From: Methanoregula sp. UBA247
GTDB lineage: Archaea; Halobacteriota; Methanomicrobia; Methanomicrobiales; Methanospirillaceae
DNA: 36,503 nucleotides
Direction: 5' to 3'
NCBI GenBank assembly: GCA_002495055.1
Contig: DADR01000059.1
Span: 243-36,745 of the forward strand
The position numbers and the translations under genes are program-made. Position 1 is the stretch's first letter. The number at the start of each line of letters is the position of its first letter. Below are positions 16,201 to 25,257 of this stretch, in pieces. The notes under the pieces are model-generated. The model did not search any database and had not been told where the DNA came from. It saw only the letters and a program-made list of their open reading frames with translations.

Positions 16201-18306
16201 TCACCCCACACCCATGAGTACGAGCACCATATCAATAACCTTTATCCCGATAAAGGGGGCGATAATCCCGCCGATACCATAGATTACGATATTATTCCGC
16301 AGGGCGACCTCGGCAGTCATCGGTCGATAGGTCACCCCATGAAGAGCGAGCGGGATGAGTGCAACGATAATCAGGGCATTGAAGATCACCGCAGACAGGA
16401 TCGCGTTCTGGAGACCAAGAATATTCAGTATGGACAAGGCGGGATACGTGGTGATGAAAGCAGCAGGGATGATCACAAAATATTTTGCAAGGTCATTTGC
16501 TATTGAAAACGTGGTGAGTGCCCCGCGGGTCATGAGGAGTTGCTTCCCGATCTCCACGATCTCGATTAGTTTTGTCGGGTTGCTGTCCAGGTCGATCATG
16601 TTTGCGGCTTCGCGGGCAGGCTGCGTCCCGGTGTTCATGGCAACAGCGACATCTGCCTGGGCAAGGGCGGGAGCATCATTGGTCCCGTCTCCCGTCATCG
16701 CCACCATACGCCCGCCGGCCTGGTACTCGCGGATGAGGTTCAGTTTGCTCTCCGGTGTTGCTTCCGCAAGGAAATCATCGACACCGGCTTCTGCGGCGAT
16801 TGTTGCCGCCGTGAGACGGTTATCACCGGTGATCATAACCGTCCTGATGCCCATCTTCCTGAGCTGGATAAACCGCTCCTTTATTCCACCTTTTACGATA
16901 TCTTTCAGGTGAATAACACCGTACGCCTTGCCGTTCCGGGTGACAATGAGGGGTGTCCCTCCGGCAAGCGAGATCGTCTCGACTTCTTTTCTTAAAGCCT
17001 CTGACACAACATTGCCGCTCGTTTCGATATGCCTGAACATCGCATCTGCGGCACCCTTCCTGATTTGGACATCCCCAAAGTCGACACCACTCATCCGTGT
17101 CTGGCTCGAAAACGGGACAAACTTCATTCCGGTACCGGATTCTGTCGCTCCCACGGTTCTGCCGCGAAGCCCGTATTTCTCTTTTACCAGCACAACGATG
17201 CTGCGCCCTTCGGGAGTCTCATCTGCAAGTGAGGCGAGCTGAGCGGTGTCCGCAAGGTCCAGCATCACCGTTCCGTCAATCCTGATGAGATCTACTGCCT
17301 GCCGGTTACCAAGGGTAATCGTCCCGGTCTTGTCAAGAAGGAGAACATCGACGTCACCCGCCGCTTCAATTGCTCTGCCTGAAGTAGTAATTACGTTCCG
17401 TCGGATAAGCCGGTCCATTCCGGCAATACCGATAGCACTGAGCAGGCCGCCAATGGTGGTTGGTGCCAGGCAGACAAGCAGGGCGACAAGGACGGTAATG
17501 GTAACGGGAATGCCGGAACCTCCGGCCTGCACACTGTAAAGCGAGAACGCCCACAGCGTTACACATACCACGAGAAATATTGCAGTCAGACCGATGAGAA
17601 GGATGTTCAGCGCAATCTCGTTCGGCGTTTTCTGTCGTTTCGCGCCTTCAACAAGACTGATCATATGGTCAAGGAACCCTTCGCCGGCGCCGGCACTCGC
17701 CCGGATAATGAGCCAGTCGGAAAGCACGACCGTGCCACCAGTCACAGCACTGCGGTCCCCGCCGGATTCACGGATGACCGGTGCACTTTCCCCCGTGATC
17801 GCACTCTCGTTCACCGATGCGATCCCCTCGATCACATCTCCATCGACCGGGATGGTGTCCCCTGCTTTCACGTAAAAAAGATCGCTCCGGTGAAGAGTGG
17901 AGGATGAAACGACAAGATAATCTTGAGTAACAGGTTCCCTGCCTTTCACGACATCATACCCGAGATAGAGCTTCTTTGCCTGTGTGTCCTGCCGCATCTT
18001 CCGCAGTGACTCTGCCTGTGCTTTCCCCCTCCCTTCCGCAAGTGCCTCGGCAAAGTTGGCAAAGAGAACGGTAAACCAGAGCCACGCTGATATTGCACCG
18101 ATGAACCCGGCCGGCGCTTCACCGTTTCCTGATAGTGCCTGGAGCCAGAGCAGGGCGGTAAGGGCGCTGCCGGCTTCGACAACGAACATGACCGGGTTTC
18201 TGATCATCTGGCGTGGGTCGAGCTTAATGACGGCATCAATGACTGCCCGTTTATAGATGGCCGGCAGAAGCGTCCGAGTCTTCCGGATCCCGGAGGGGTC
18301 CTGCAT
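16201..18306 (-). CDS. kdpB: K+-transporting P-type ATPase, catalytic subunit KdpB
   Basis: KdpB is the ATP-hydrolysing subunit of the high-affinity K+ pump KdpFABC in the cytoplasmic membrane. The 701-residue protein is full length and carries every P-type ATPase signature: TGES (171-174), the membrane motif CLAPTTIGGLLSAIGIAGMD, the phosphorylation site DKTGT (Asp325), an Ala-domain AVTGGTVV, MITGDNRLTAATIA, and the hinge TGDGTNDAPALAQADVAVAM. The start lies within four bases of the stop of the upstream fused kdpC-kdpA gene, so synthesis is likely coupled. No separate kdpF was found. Confidence 0.97.
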   Translation of the reverse strand: MQDPSGIRKTRTLLPAIYKRAVIDAVIKLDPRQMIRNPVMFVVEAGSALTALLWLQALSGNGEAPAGFIGAISAWLWFTVLFANFAEALAEGRGKAQAESLRKMRQDTQAKKLYLGYDVVKGREPVTQDYLVVSSSTLHRSDLFYVKAGDTIPVDGDVIEGIASVNESAITGESAPVIRESGGDRSAVTGGTVVLSDWLIIRASAGAGEGFLDHMISLVEGAKRQKTPNEIALNILLIGLTAIFLVVCVTLWAFSLYSVQAGGSGIPVTITVLVALLVCLAPTTIGGLLSAIGIAGMDRLIRRNVITTSGRAIEAAGDVDVLLLDKTGTITLGNRQAVDLIRIDGTVMLDLADTAQLASLADETPEGRSIVVLVKEKYGLRGRTVGATESGTGMKFVPFSSQTRMSGVDFGDVQIRKGAADAMFRHIETSGNVVSEALRKEVETISLAGGTPLIVTRNGKAYGVIHLKDIVKGGIKERFIQLRKMGIRTVMITGDNRLTAATIAAEAGVDDFLAEATPESKLNLIREYQAGGRMVAMTGDGTNDAPALAQADVAVAMNTGTQPAREAANMIDLDSNPTKLIEIVEIGKQLLMTRGALTTFSIANDLAKYFVIIPAAFITTYPALSILNILGLQNAILSAVIFNALIIVALIPLALHGVTYRPMTAEVALRNNIVIYGIGGIIAPFIGIKVIDMVLVLMGVG

Positions 18307-18309
18307 GGA

Positions 18310-20715
18310 TCACACACCCCCACCAAGCATGAGATGCTCAACAATGGGACCAAGGGCGAGAGCCGGGAGGAAACTAAGCGATCCGATAATAATAACAACA
18401 AAGACCAGCCAGATAATGAAAAGCGGGCGATGATCTGACAGCGTCCCCTCTCCCGCCGGGACGATCTTTTTTACTACCAGCGATCCTGCGAGGGCAAGAG
18501 TGAGGGTGGCGGTGCCGAACCGGCCGATGAACATGCAGGCAGCAGTCATGAGGTTATAGAATATACTGTTGGCCGACAGTCCACCAAAGGCGCTGCCGTT
18601 ATTCTGCGATGCCGAGGTAAAGGCATACAGGATCTCCGAAAAGCCATGGGGGCCCGGGTTGAACACGGCTGTTTTGCCCGGATCTACAAGAACTGCAACT
18701 GCCGTGCTGATGAGGATCAGGAAGATGGGGATAAGGATGATGATAGTGGCAAGGGTCATTTCCTGTGGTTCGATCTTCTTACCGAGATATTCCGGTGTCC
18801 GGCCGACCATCAGCCCGGCAATGAACATTGCGATGATCACAAAGACGAGCATGCCGTACAGGCCGGACCCGATACCGCCGTAGACTACCTCCCCGAACTG
18901 CATCATAAGGAGCTGGACAAGACCCCCGAGAGGAGTGAATGAATCGTGCATCGAATTGACCGCACCACAGGAAGCTGACGTTGTAACTACGGAGAAGAGG
19001 GCGGAGGGCATGATACCGAACCGCACCTCCTTACCCTCCATATTGCCGCCCGGCTGGAAATCGGTCGTGGTCTGGTCGATTCCCAGACCGGTAAATGCAG
19101 GATTGTCACCAAATTCCGCCCAGATGGCAAGGCCAAGGAGCGGCAGGAAGATGATGGTCATTGCGATCAGGATACTGACACCTTTCCTGCCGGCTCCAAC
19201 CATCCTCCCAAACGAATAACAGAGCGCAGCCGGTATCAGCAGGATCGCAATAATCTCTATAAAGTTGGTAAACGGCGTGGGATTCTCGAACGGGTGAGCG
19301 GAGTTCGTATTGAAGAAACCACCACCATTTACACCAAGCTGCTTGATCGCAATCTGGGATGCAGCGGGACCCAGGGGGATTGTCTGTGTCGTGACCAGCG
19401 CACCGCTTGTATCCTTTACGGGATCCAGCAGCGGTACAGTGATCGGTCCGCCGAATGTCTGGACTGTACCCTGCGATACGAGGATGAGTGCGATGATGAT
19501 GCTGAGCGGCAGGAGGATCATCACGCTCCGGATGAGCAGCACCCAGAAGTTACCGATGGTGGAAGAAGACCTCCGTGAGAGGCCGTACGCGAGTCCGAAG
19601 AGGACCGCCATTCCAGTTGCCGCTGATGTGAAGTTCTGGACGCACAGCCCCATCATCTGGGTAAGGTAGCTGACACCGGTCTCTCCGGCATACGCCTGCC
19701 AGTTGGTGTTGGTGACGAAACTGACCGCTGTGTTGAGCCCGAGATCCCACGAGGGCGATCCCACTCCCGCCGGATTAAGCGGCAGGATGGGCTGGGCAAG
19801 CTGGAGCGTGAAGAGGAACACGATCCCAACGAGCGAGAAGATCATCATCGCGATTGCGAAGGTCTTCCAGTCCATCTCATCATCAGCATTTACCTGTGAC
19901 CATGCAAGGATCCGGTATTCCAGAGGGCCGGTGAAGGGTGAGAGGAGATGCGGTTCTCCTTTGAGAACTCTGACCATGAATCTTCCCAGCGGGACGATCG
20001 TCACCACAAATACACCGATGAAGAGGGCCAGATAAATCCAGTCCGGGATCCGCAATCCCGATTCTTCAGGGAGCGAAAGATCCGGCTGAATGGCTGATAA
20101 AGGGACGACAGGGTTTGCCGTCATATCGTCAAGCGCGAGGTTGAGTTTCAGGACATTCACCCGTGGTTCGCCGAGGATCCAGAACTGCCGGGGTTGGATA
20201 TGAGTGGTTACGAGTGTCTGCACATCCTCCTCACTCAGATTACGCTCATCAGCAATCCGATGGACCTGATAGTAGGCAGAGGCAACACTGATATCCGGGT
20301 CGAGTCCGCTTGCCGAAGCGGTGACGAGATCAACGGGTATCGGGAGCGTGTTGGCCGGATCCCCCGCATGAAGGGCTTCGACTCGTGTGTTCACCGCACT
20401 GGTTAGTGCAGGGTTCGAGGGTCCGATATTTGAACCTGACGAGAGCCCGGCATTGTAGGGCACCGGGGATGTGGCGGAGGGGCGGCCCCAGAAATATTCC
20501 GGCGATGTGAACGGTTGCCCGATAAGAGCTGAACCGACCATGTTCCCGTCATGAACGATGAGGTTCCCGTTCGCCTGGGCGGGAAAGACAAGCTGTGCGA
20601 TACCGGTGATTAAAAGAGGGTAAAAAATCCCGGTGATAAGCGTGATGAAGAGAAAAATTACTATCGCTGGTTTTAGCTGGTTCCGAATTAATAATGGAGC
20701 ATGTTCTGAATCCAT
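18310..20715 (-). CDS. KdpC-KdpA fusion protein of the K+-transporting ATPase
   Basis: One 801-residue protein contains two Kdp subunits. Residues 1 to about 196 are KdpC: one transmembrane helix (IVIFLFITLITGIFYPLLIT), then GSALIGQPFTSPEYFWGRPS, TASASGLDPDISVASAYYQV and FWILGEPRVNVLKLNLALD. A linker of about 25 residues follows. The rest is a whole KdpA with all four pore regions: VTNTNWQAYAGE, NGGGFFNTNSAHPFENP, ASCGAVNSMHDSFTPLGG and NNGSAFGGLSANS, plus GLMVGRTPEYLGKKI. KdpC normally has its C-terminus outside and KdpA its N-terminus outside, so the fusion is topologically sensible. ATG 20715 is preceded by a perfect AGGAGG at 20723-20728. The frame has no stop across the junction, and the order C-A is the reverse of the usual kdpA-B-C. 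Confidence 0.95.
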   Translation of the reverse strand: MDSEHAPLLIRNQLKPAIVIFLFITLITGIFYPLLITGIAQLVFPAQANGNLIVHDGNMVGSALIGQPFTSPEYFWGRPSATSPVPYNAGLSSGSNIGPSNPALTSAVNTRVEALHAGDPANTLPIPVDLVTASASGLDPDISVASAYYQVHRIADERNLSEEDVQTLVTTHIQPRQFWILGEPRVNVLKLNLALDDMTANPVVPLSAIQPDLSLPEESGLRIPDWIYLALFIGVFVVTIVPLGRFMVRVLKGEPHLLSPFTGPLEYRILAWSQVNADDEMDWKTFAIAMMIFSLVGIVFLFTLQLAQPILPLNPAGVGSPSWDLGLNTAVSFVTNTNWQAYAGETGVSYLTQMMGLCVQNFTSAATGMAVLFGLAYGLSRRSSSTIGNFWVLLIRSVMILLPLSIIIALILVSQGTVQTFGGPITVPLLDPVKDTSGALVTTQTIPLGPAASQIAIKQLGVNGGGFFNTNSAHPFENPTPFTNFIEIIAILLIPAALCYSFGRMVGAGRKGVSILIAMTIIFLPLLGLAIWAEFGDNPAFTGLGIDQTTTDFQPGGNMEGKEVRFGIMPSALFSVVTTSASCGAVNSMHDSFTPLGGLVQLLMMQFGEVVYGGIGSGLYGMLVFVIIAMFIAGLMVGRTPEYLGKKIEPQEMTLATIIILIPIFLILISTAVAVLVDPGKTAVFNPGPHGFSEILYAFTSASQNNGSAFGGLSANSIFYNLMTAACMFIGRFGTATLTLALAGSLVVKKIVPAGEGTLSDHRPLFIIWLVFVVIIIGSLSFLPALALGPIVEHLMLGGGV

Positions 20716-20722
20716 AGAACTG

Positions 20723-20728
20723 CCTCCT
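20723..20728 (-). promoter_or_regulatory. Ribosome binding site of the kdpC-kdpA fusion gene
   Basis: A perfect AGGAGG lies seven bases before ATG 20715. It fixes that codon, rather than the upstream in-frame ATG at 20751, as the start, which trims 12 residues from the longest frame. Confidence 0.8.
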
Positions 20729-20790
20729 GTATCTTGAATCCCCCATTGCACAGTAAAATCCGTACTGGTGGAAGATTTATTCTATGCACG

Positions 20791-20801
20791 AAAATATAAA
20801 A
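20791..20801 (-). promoter_or_regulatory. Likely TATA box of the kdp operon
   Basis: GTTTTATATTT-like sequence on the minus strand lies about 80 bases before ATG 20715 and would place the start of transcription near 20770, leaving a leader of about 55 bases. The rest of 20752-21102 (351 bases) holds only a 61-codon minus-strand frame (20820-21005) with no recognisable family, which I do not call a gene. Confidence 0.5.
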
Positions 20802-21102
20802 CATCCCTCATGCAGAAAATTAAAATGGTTCGAACGGCAGGAGATCATGTACTACTTCCCTGGGAAATAGCACTTTTGACATATCCGACGATCGGGCAAT
20901 CACACTATTTCCACAAACAGTATACAACGTAAAGAATTCAAAAGACGGTATACGTTTTTCCTGGAACAGATCAGACAACTTATTTCTGTCGCCATTTCCA
21001 CACATTATTCCTAGTTAGGATCAATACGTCACCAATGAGATTATTGAATTAAATTGGGACACAGGGAAATTCATTACTTGATACCTGTGAATAGCAAATT
21101 AC

Positions 21103-21597
21103 TCAAAGAGACCCTGAACGGAGGTTATTCACAAATGCGATGAAGTCGGTGAACGCTGAAACATAAACACGACCATCCGTAATATTTTCCGCAGTATAAT
21201 TTTTCTTTTTCATAACGTCATTGAAACGTTGTCGCATTTCTCCAGCGGGAGTATCTGGTATAATCGTGGTTATCACCTCAAAATTGCCGCTCTCACATGC
21301 TCTCTCCACAAGAAAGATTATCGTTTTTTCCTCTGGCGTTTTTGTGGGAATATTCAGATTACGAGACCCATAATATCCGGTATGGAGGCGTTTGATTGTC
21401 TCAAAATACCAGTCAACAATATGATCATTCGCATCCTTCCGGGTGTTGAGTGTACAGCAGACCTTTTCCAGAAGATTTTTCAGAGTGTTCTCCGATTCTT
21501 CCGGAATCCAGATCAGGATATAATGAGCTTTGCCGGTCTCAAGGGCTTTCTTTGCCGCACTCATCACAGGATCGTTGTCGAAACTCATGTGCGACAC
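21103..21597 (-). CDS. Hypothetical protein resembling the DUF6448 family
   Basis: This protein of about 164 residues has no signal peptide or membrane segment. The pattern FDNDPVMSAAKKALETG, WIPEESENTLKNLLEKV, VDWYFETIKRLHTGYYG and MRQRFNDVMKKKNYTAENIT resembles a family I recall as DUF6448, usually soluble proteins of this size with 'GPVVKAAKKALETG' and 'FFETLVRIHR' motifs; the name is from memory. The longest frame starts at ATG 21606, but a perfect AGGAGG at 21607-21612 abuts that codon with no spacing. GTG 21597, nine bases further, is the better start. No function is known to me. Confidence 0.7.
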   Translation of the reverse strand: MSHMSFDNDPVMSAAKKALETGKAHYILIWIPEESENTLKNLLEKVCCTLNTRKDANDHIVDWYFETIKRLHTGYYGSRNLNIPTKTPEEKTIIFLVERACESGNFEVITTIIPDTPAGEMRQRFNDVMKKKNYTAENITDGRVYVSAFTDFIAFVNNLRSGSL

Positions 21598-21655
21598 CTT
21601 ATTCATCCTCCTTTGAATTCATTATCCGAAGCCTTTGTTGGAATAAAAAAATGGA

Positions 21656-22012
21656 TTATATATCGTACAATATACGCAGCTTCTGTTCGATATGAGGTGA
21701 AATGGGGTAATAGCCCGGTAAAGTAAAAAATCCGGTATCCCGTCTCACAGACTCCTCGATATCTTCATCACTTATTCCATGTTTCTGGTGGTCTACCATT
21801 TCATGGAAAAATATCCTGCCACCACCATGCAAAATTCTGCACAGGCGGCAGTTCTCATCGTCCCCTCTGATATAGTAATATGACGAGCCAATCAGGGAAT
21901 TATCATATTCCTGTAACTGTTCCAGGATTAACTCGTATTCCGGTGCCGATTCATCCGGCATTATGTATTGTGGCAATGGAGCCATGCCGGAGATTTTTTT
22001 TGCTTTAGGCAT
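21656..22012 (-). CDS. Hypothetical small soluble protein with CxxC motif
   Basis: This 118-residue protein matches no family I recognise. It is acidic in the middle (ESAPEYELILEQLQEYDNS), has a single CRLC pair followed by ILHGGGRIFFHEMVDH, and ends with GYYPISPHIEQKLRILYDI. The Cys pair with nearby His residues could bind a metal. A G-rich GAGGGGGG lies about ten bases before the ATG and can act as a ribosome binding site. The gene lies 49 bases upstream of the DUF6448-like gene on the same strand, so the two may be co-transcribed. Confidence 0.6.
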   Translation of the reverse strand: MPKAKKISGMAPLPQYIMPDESAPEYELILEQLQEYDNSLIGSSYYYIRGDDENCRLCRILHGGGRIFFHEMVDHQKHGISDEDIEESVRRDTGFFTLPGYYPISPHIEQKLRILYDI

Positions 22013-22289
22013 TTCTCAAAGACCCCCCTCGATTTTTGTCTCTCCCTTGTCATGTGTAATTTCACATGGCTAAGGTACGAAGGCAATATCTTTCCTATCT
22101 ATTTATAATTTTTGTATATTTCATAGACCCAATTTGTGTCTTGCAAGAAAGGAATCTAAATCTCAGCACTGACAGGCCAGGAGGATTCTGTCAGGAAAAA
22201 AATGAATGTCCAATTGGATCCTGTTCCGGGGAACAGTCCATGATCCCCGAGCCCCATGTTTTTAAAAAAAAAGGAAGGTATGATGTTAT

Positions 22290-23588
22290 CTATTCATTCC
22301 TTTGTAGGCGACGTATTACAAGTAAATAATACCCGGCGCCAATTCCTATAAGGGTAATAATCCCGACAATTCCCAGCACCTGCATCAATCCTCCCGATGC
22401 TGGTTTGGATTGAACACTCAAGGGCACGTTAAATGGATCTGATACCTGACTGTTGTCCAGTTCATCACGATATCTTACCTCAGTGTCAAGGGTATATTCC
22501 CTGACAACCGCTCCATCATCTACCATAACCTGATAGTTTGCAGTTGCGCTTTCACCAGGTTTCATATCACCAAGATAGGCAGTATCATCACTGCTTTTAA
22601 ACGGATCTACTGCTGAAAGCCGTGCCTGGGCATTATATGCTGTCGTTGTCCCCTGGTTCTTGTATACTACCTGAATCACACTTTGAGACCCCTGTACTAT
22701 CTCCACCGGCCCTGATGCAATGTTGAAACTGATTTTTCCACCAACGGGAATACCAATAGTATCAGAAACTGAGCTCACGACATCTCCTTCACGGTTCTCG
22801 TACATAACAAGCACGTCAACCGGATACGACTGTTTTTCTGCATCGCCGGAGACCACTACTTTATACCTGCAGATAACGGTGCTGTTGCGGGGGAAATCCC
22901 CGATAAAAACACTGCCGTCAGTTGGAATTATCGGGCTTGCTCCATTCCGAAGTATCTTCACGGAAGCCTTTTTGCCCTCCTCTGACCCGATGTTTTTAAC
23001 CGTGAGGTTCAGGTATCCCTCACTTCCGATATTCAGATTTTCCGGTACAGCTTCAAGGACTTCGATCTTCACCCGGGGCTTGATTTTTATTGTTATTGGG
23101 AAGGTCTCGTCTACCTGCTGGTAATGGTACTGGAGAACATCGGTTGTGTCCTGGACTGCCGACGCGAGATACGTATACCTGATAGTCAGGGGGAGCTGGT
23201 ATTCGCCTTCTGTAGCGTCTGAAGTAATTTTTGTTGCGATTGTAACGGTGACCATGCCCTCGCTTTTAATATCCCCGACCGTCTGCGGATCGCTTTTCAC
23301 AATAAATGGGGCATTTCCAGCCGAAAGTCCGACAGTTACCATCTTTGCAGTTGTCGGCAGGTCATCCCGTTCGATCGTTCCTTTTGTCTCGAACTGGAGA
23401 TTACTCACCCCACTATTCCACACAATAACCTTTACAGAGGCGTCCTGCCCGGCAGTAAACTCGTTGGTGCCGGATATGGCTGCAGATATATGGGGGCTTC
23501 CACCGAGATACGTCGTCACACCCATGACGGGTATCATGCACAAGAATCCCAGCGCAAGAAAAACGATTATGATCCGGTAATATTTCAT
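22290..23588 (-). CDS. COG1361-type surface protein with C-terminal membrane helix
   Basis: This 432-residue secreted protein has an N-terminal signal segment (IIIVFLALGFLCMIPVMGV), then at least three beta-sandwich repeats of the CARDB/NEW3 type often grouped as COG1361 S-layer-like. Examples are GYLNLTVKNIGSEEGKKASV and SVIQVVYKNQGTTTAYNAQA, each followed by IGDFPRNSTV or LGDMKPGESA turns. One transmembrane helix (VLGIVGIITLIGIGAGYYLL) and a short basic tail end it. Such proteins in methanogens often sit beside membrane transporters; none is adjacent here. The gene is divergent from the TrmB-like regulator, with 65 bases and a palindrome between them, so that regulator probably controls it. 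Confidence 0.82.
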   Translation of the reverse strand: MKYYRIIIVFLALGFLCMIPVMGVTTYLGGSPHISAAISGTNEFTAGQDASVKVIVWNSGVSNLQFETKGTIERDDLPTTAKMVTVGLSAGNAPFIVKSDPQTVGDIKSEGMVTVTIATKITSDATEGEYQLPLTIRYTYLASAVQDTTDVLQYHYQQVDETFPITIKIKPRVKIEVLEAVPENLNIGSEGYLNLTVKNIGSEEGKKASVKILRNGASPIIPTDGSVFIGDFPRNSTVICRYKVVVSGDAEKQSYPVDVLVMYENREGDVVSSVSDTIGIPVGGKISFNIASGPVEIVQGSQSVIQVVYKNQGTTTAYNAQARLSAVDPFKSSDDTAYLGDMKPGESATANYQVMVDDGAVVREYTLDTEVRYRDELDNSQVSDPFNVPLSVQSKPASGGLMQVLGIVGIITLIGIGAGYYLLVIRRLQRNE

Positions 23589-23607
23589 GATCTATCTCTT
23601 GTTGTTT

Positions 23608-23619
23608 TTGTTATAACAA
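23608..23619. promoter_or_regulatory. Perfect 12-base palindrome, candidate TrmB-type operator
   Basis: TTGTTATAACAA lies between the divergent surface-protein and regulator genes. A TATA-like TTTATATC (23635-23642, minus strand) would place the surface-protein start site near 23612, inside the palindrome, so a bound regulator would block it. The palindrome is seen; regulation is inferred. Confidence 0.4.
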
Positions 23620-23653
23620 CATTTATTACAGCAGGATATAAAGGGATGTTTCA

Positions 23654-24454
23654 ATGAAATTGCCGTCAGAAAATCCAGTTCGGGTCATTGAATGCTTAAA
23701 ATCACTCGGTCTGACCAAATATGAAGCACTTGTCTACATTGCACTCCTGAAGGTGGTCACGGCGACGGCAAGCGAGATTCATGAGATTTCCGGGGTTCCT
23801 CGCGCTTCGGTATACACGGTTATTGATCAAATTATCGATAAAGGCCTGGTTTCAGTATCACAGTCTGCACCGAAACGGTTTGCTGCCATTTCTCCCGAAG
23901 ACGCCATAACCAGGCTGATGGGTCGTATCGAAAAGGATGCACAATATGCACGTGATTCCTTATCGTCAGTGTATAGGGAACGTATGAACCCGGGACTTGG
24001 AACCGGGGAACTCATCTGGAATATCTATGGTATCGAAAATATCAAAAAACGTTTCACGGATCTCATTTCCGGTGCGAAGCGGGAGATCAGAATTATTGCT
24101 CACCCCCAGTTTTTGACAACCGATATACAACAGAAGCTAACCTCCCGGGCAAATCAAATCAACATTGAAATTATTTCCCCCCATTGGGTCGGAGGGATAC
24201 CCAAAAAATTAAGCGTGTTTATCATTGACCCTCCCGAAATCCCAAAAGAGTTTGATAAGGTAAAGGATATGATGGCAGGAGGTGTCTGCATCATTGACGG
24301 TCGTTATGTACTAGTTATTTTGGGACTGGGAGAAGAGGATGCAGTAGCACTTTTTTCAGAATCCGAAGGCTTTGTCCGTTTCTTTGTGCGTTATTACGCC
24401 CTGATCTTCGACTGGGCCAAAAAAACCGGGATGAAAGAAGCCGCAGGTAATTAA
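23654..24454 (+). CDS. TrmB-family transcriptional regulator
   Basis: This 266-residue protein starts with the winged helix-turn-helix of the TrmB family: SLGLTKYEALVYIALLKVVT, ASEIHEISGVPRASVYTVID and KRFAAISPEDAI, followed by a short coiled helix. The C-terminal half (WNIYGIENIKKRFTDLISGA, KREIRIIAHPQFL, VCIIDGRYVLVILG) has the phospholipase-D-like effector fold without an HKD motif. TrmB proteins are repressors or activators, often of sugar or envelope genes. The target here is probably the divergent surface-protein gene. The 3' end overlaps that of the NrpR-like gene by four bases. Confidence 0.88.
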   Translation: MKLPSENPVRVIECLKSLGLTKYEALVYIALLKVVTATASEIHEISGVPRASVYTVIDQIIDKGLVSVSQSAPKRFAAISPEDAITRLMGRIEKDAQYARDSLSSVYRERMNPGLGTGELIWNIYGIENIKKRFTDLISGAKREIRIIAHPQFLTTDIQQKLTSRANQINIEIISPHWVGGIPKKLSVFIIDPPEIPKEFDKVKDMMAGGVCIIDGRYVLVILGLGEEDAVALFSESEGFVRFFVRYYALIFDWAKKTGMKEAAGN

Positions 24455-25215
24455 TAATCCCTGATTTCTTTCATCTCAGAAATATCCATCAGTCCTTTCA
24501 TTGCCTGGATCTGCACCCGACGACCACCCTCGCGTATTGCGGCTAAAGGATTTGTCCCGCCAACCGCTGCAATCCCAACGTACTGGGGGCTCACGGGCAC
24601 ACCCAGGAGAGGAAGGTTCGGCATCCCAACTTCAAGAATCCCGGAGAGGCAACTGCCAGAGAGTTCGTCCAATACAGTACCAACCTGTGATTCTGCCTCC
24701 ATGTGGAACTCCCTGATATTTGCAAGAATCGCTCCGCTTCCCGTTCGCATCACGCTGGTAATCGATGTCGTCTTCTGGGATATGAGCACCTGGAGGGGAT
24801 CGATGGTTGTATGTTCGTACATAATAATATGGGTGAAACGAATGGGTGTGCGTTTTTCTATCTCGACAACACCACCCCCTATTGGTGTGATGGGAATGCC
24901 CCTCCGGATCAGGATCCCATCAAAGGTCATACTGCATATCGTACATATTGCGGTGAATCCTTTTGGCACCACATACCCGGGCAATTTCTCACCGGAAGAA
25001 AGGAATCTGACACGTCCGCTCACCGTGACTCCGGTCTTATATGCATCTTTAAGCATGGAGATTGCAAAATCGAGGTCTTCGTTTTTAATCACTGACAGGT
25101 TATACACAACACTGCCGTCATCAGAGACCGGATCAAAAGTCACCTGCATTGCAAAATCTTCAATGTTGTGGTTGACGAATTTGAGAGAAACGGTCATTAT
25201 ACTAATTTCAGACAT
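24451..25215 (-). CDS. Stand-alone NrpR regulatory domain (DUF128) protein
   Basis: NrpR represses nitrogen-assimilation genes in methanogens and is released by 2-oxoglutarate. Its regulatory domain (DUF128) is recognisable across all 254 residues: VVYNLSVIKNEDLDFA, TGVTVSGRVRF, GFTAICTICSMTFDGILIRRG, GTGSGAILANIREF-like SGAILANIREFHMEAE, and SGILEVGMPNLPLLGVPVSP followed by VGIAAVGGTNPLAAIREGG. No helix-turn-helix is present, so it cannot bind DNA alone. This matches the NrpRII arrangement known from Methanosarcina, where a second protein carries the DNA-binding domain. M7 (25197) is a possible alternative start. Its promoter appears to overlap that of the divergent gene at 25258. Confidence 0.82.
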   Translation of the reverse strand: MSEISIMTVSLKFVNHNIEDFAMQVTFDPVSDDGSVVYNLSVIKNEDLDFAISMLKDAYKTGVTVSGRVRFLSSGEKLPGYVVPKGFTAICTICSMTFDGILIRRGIPITPIGGGVVEIEKRTPIRFTHIIMYEHTTIDPLQVLISQKTTSITSVMRTGSGAILANIREFHMEAESQVGTVLDELSGSCLSGILEVGMPNLPLLGVPVSPQYVGIAAVGGTNPLAAIREGGRRVQIQAMKGLMDISEMKEIRDY

Positions 25216-25231
25216 CGCAATAGAAAAATTG

Positions 25232-25240
25232 TTCTATAAG
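25232..25240. promoter_or_regulatory. TATA-like element that could serve both divergent genes
   Basis: TTCTATAAG reads as CTTATAGAA on the other strand, so both strands offer a TATA-like core. Only 42 bases separate the two start codons. Standard spacing would start the plus transcript at about the ATG of the 25258 gene (leaderless) and the minus transcript near 25210, just upstream of ATG 25197. Confidence 0.35.
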
Positions 25241-25257
25241 ACCATGGCAATTTATGT

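Noticed and set aside
20820..21005. 61-codon frame upstream of the kdp operon
   Set aside because: No recognisable domain and it overlaps the expected promoter region of kdp.
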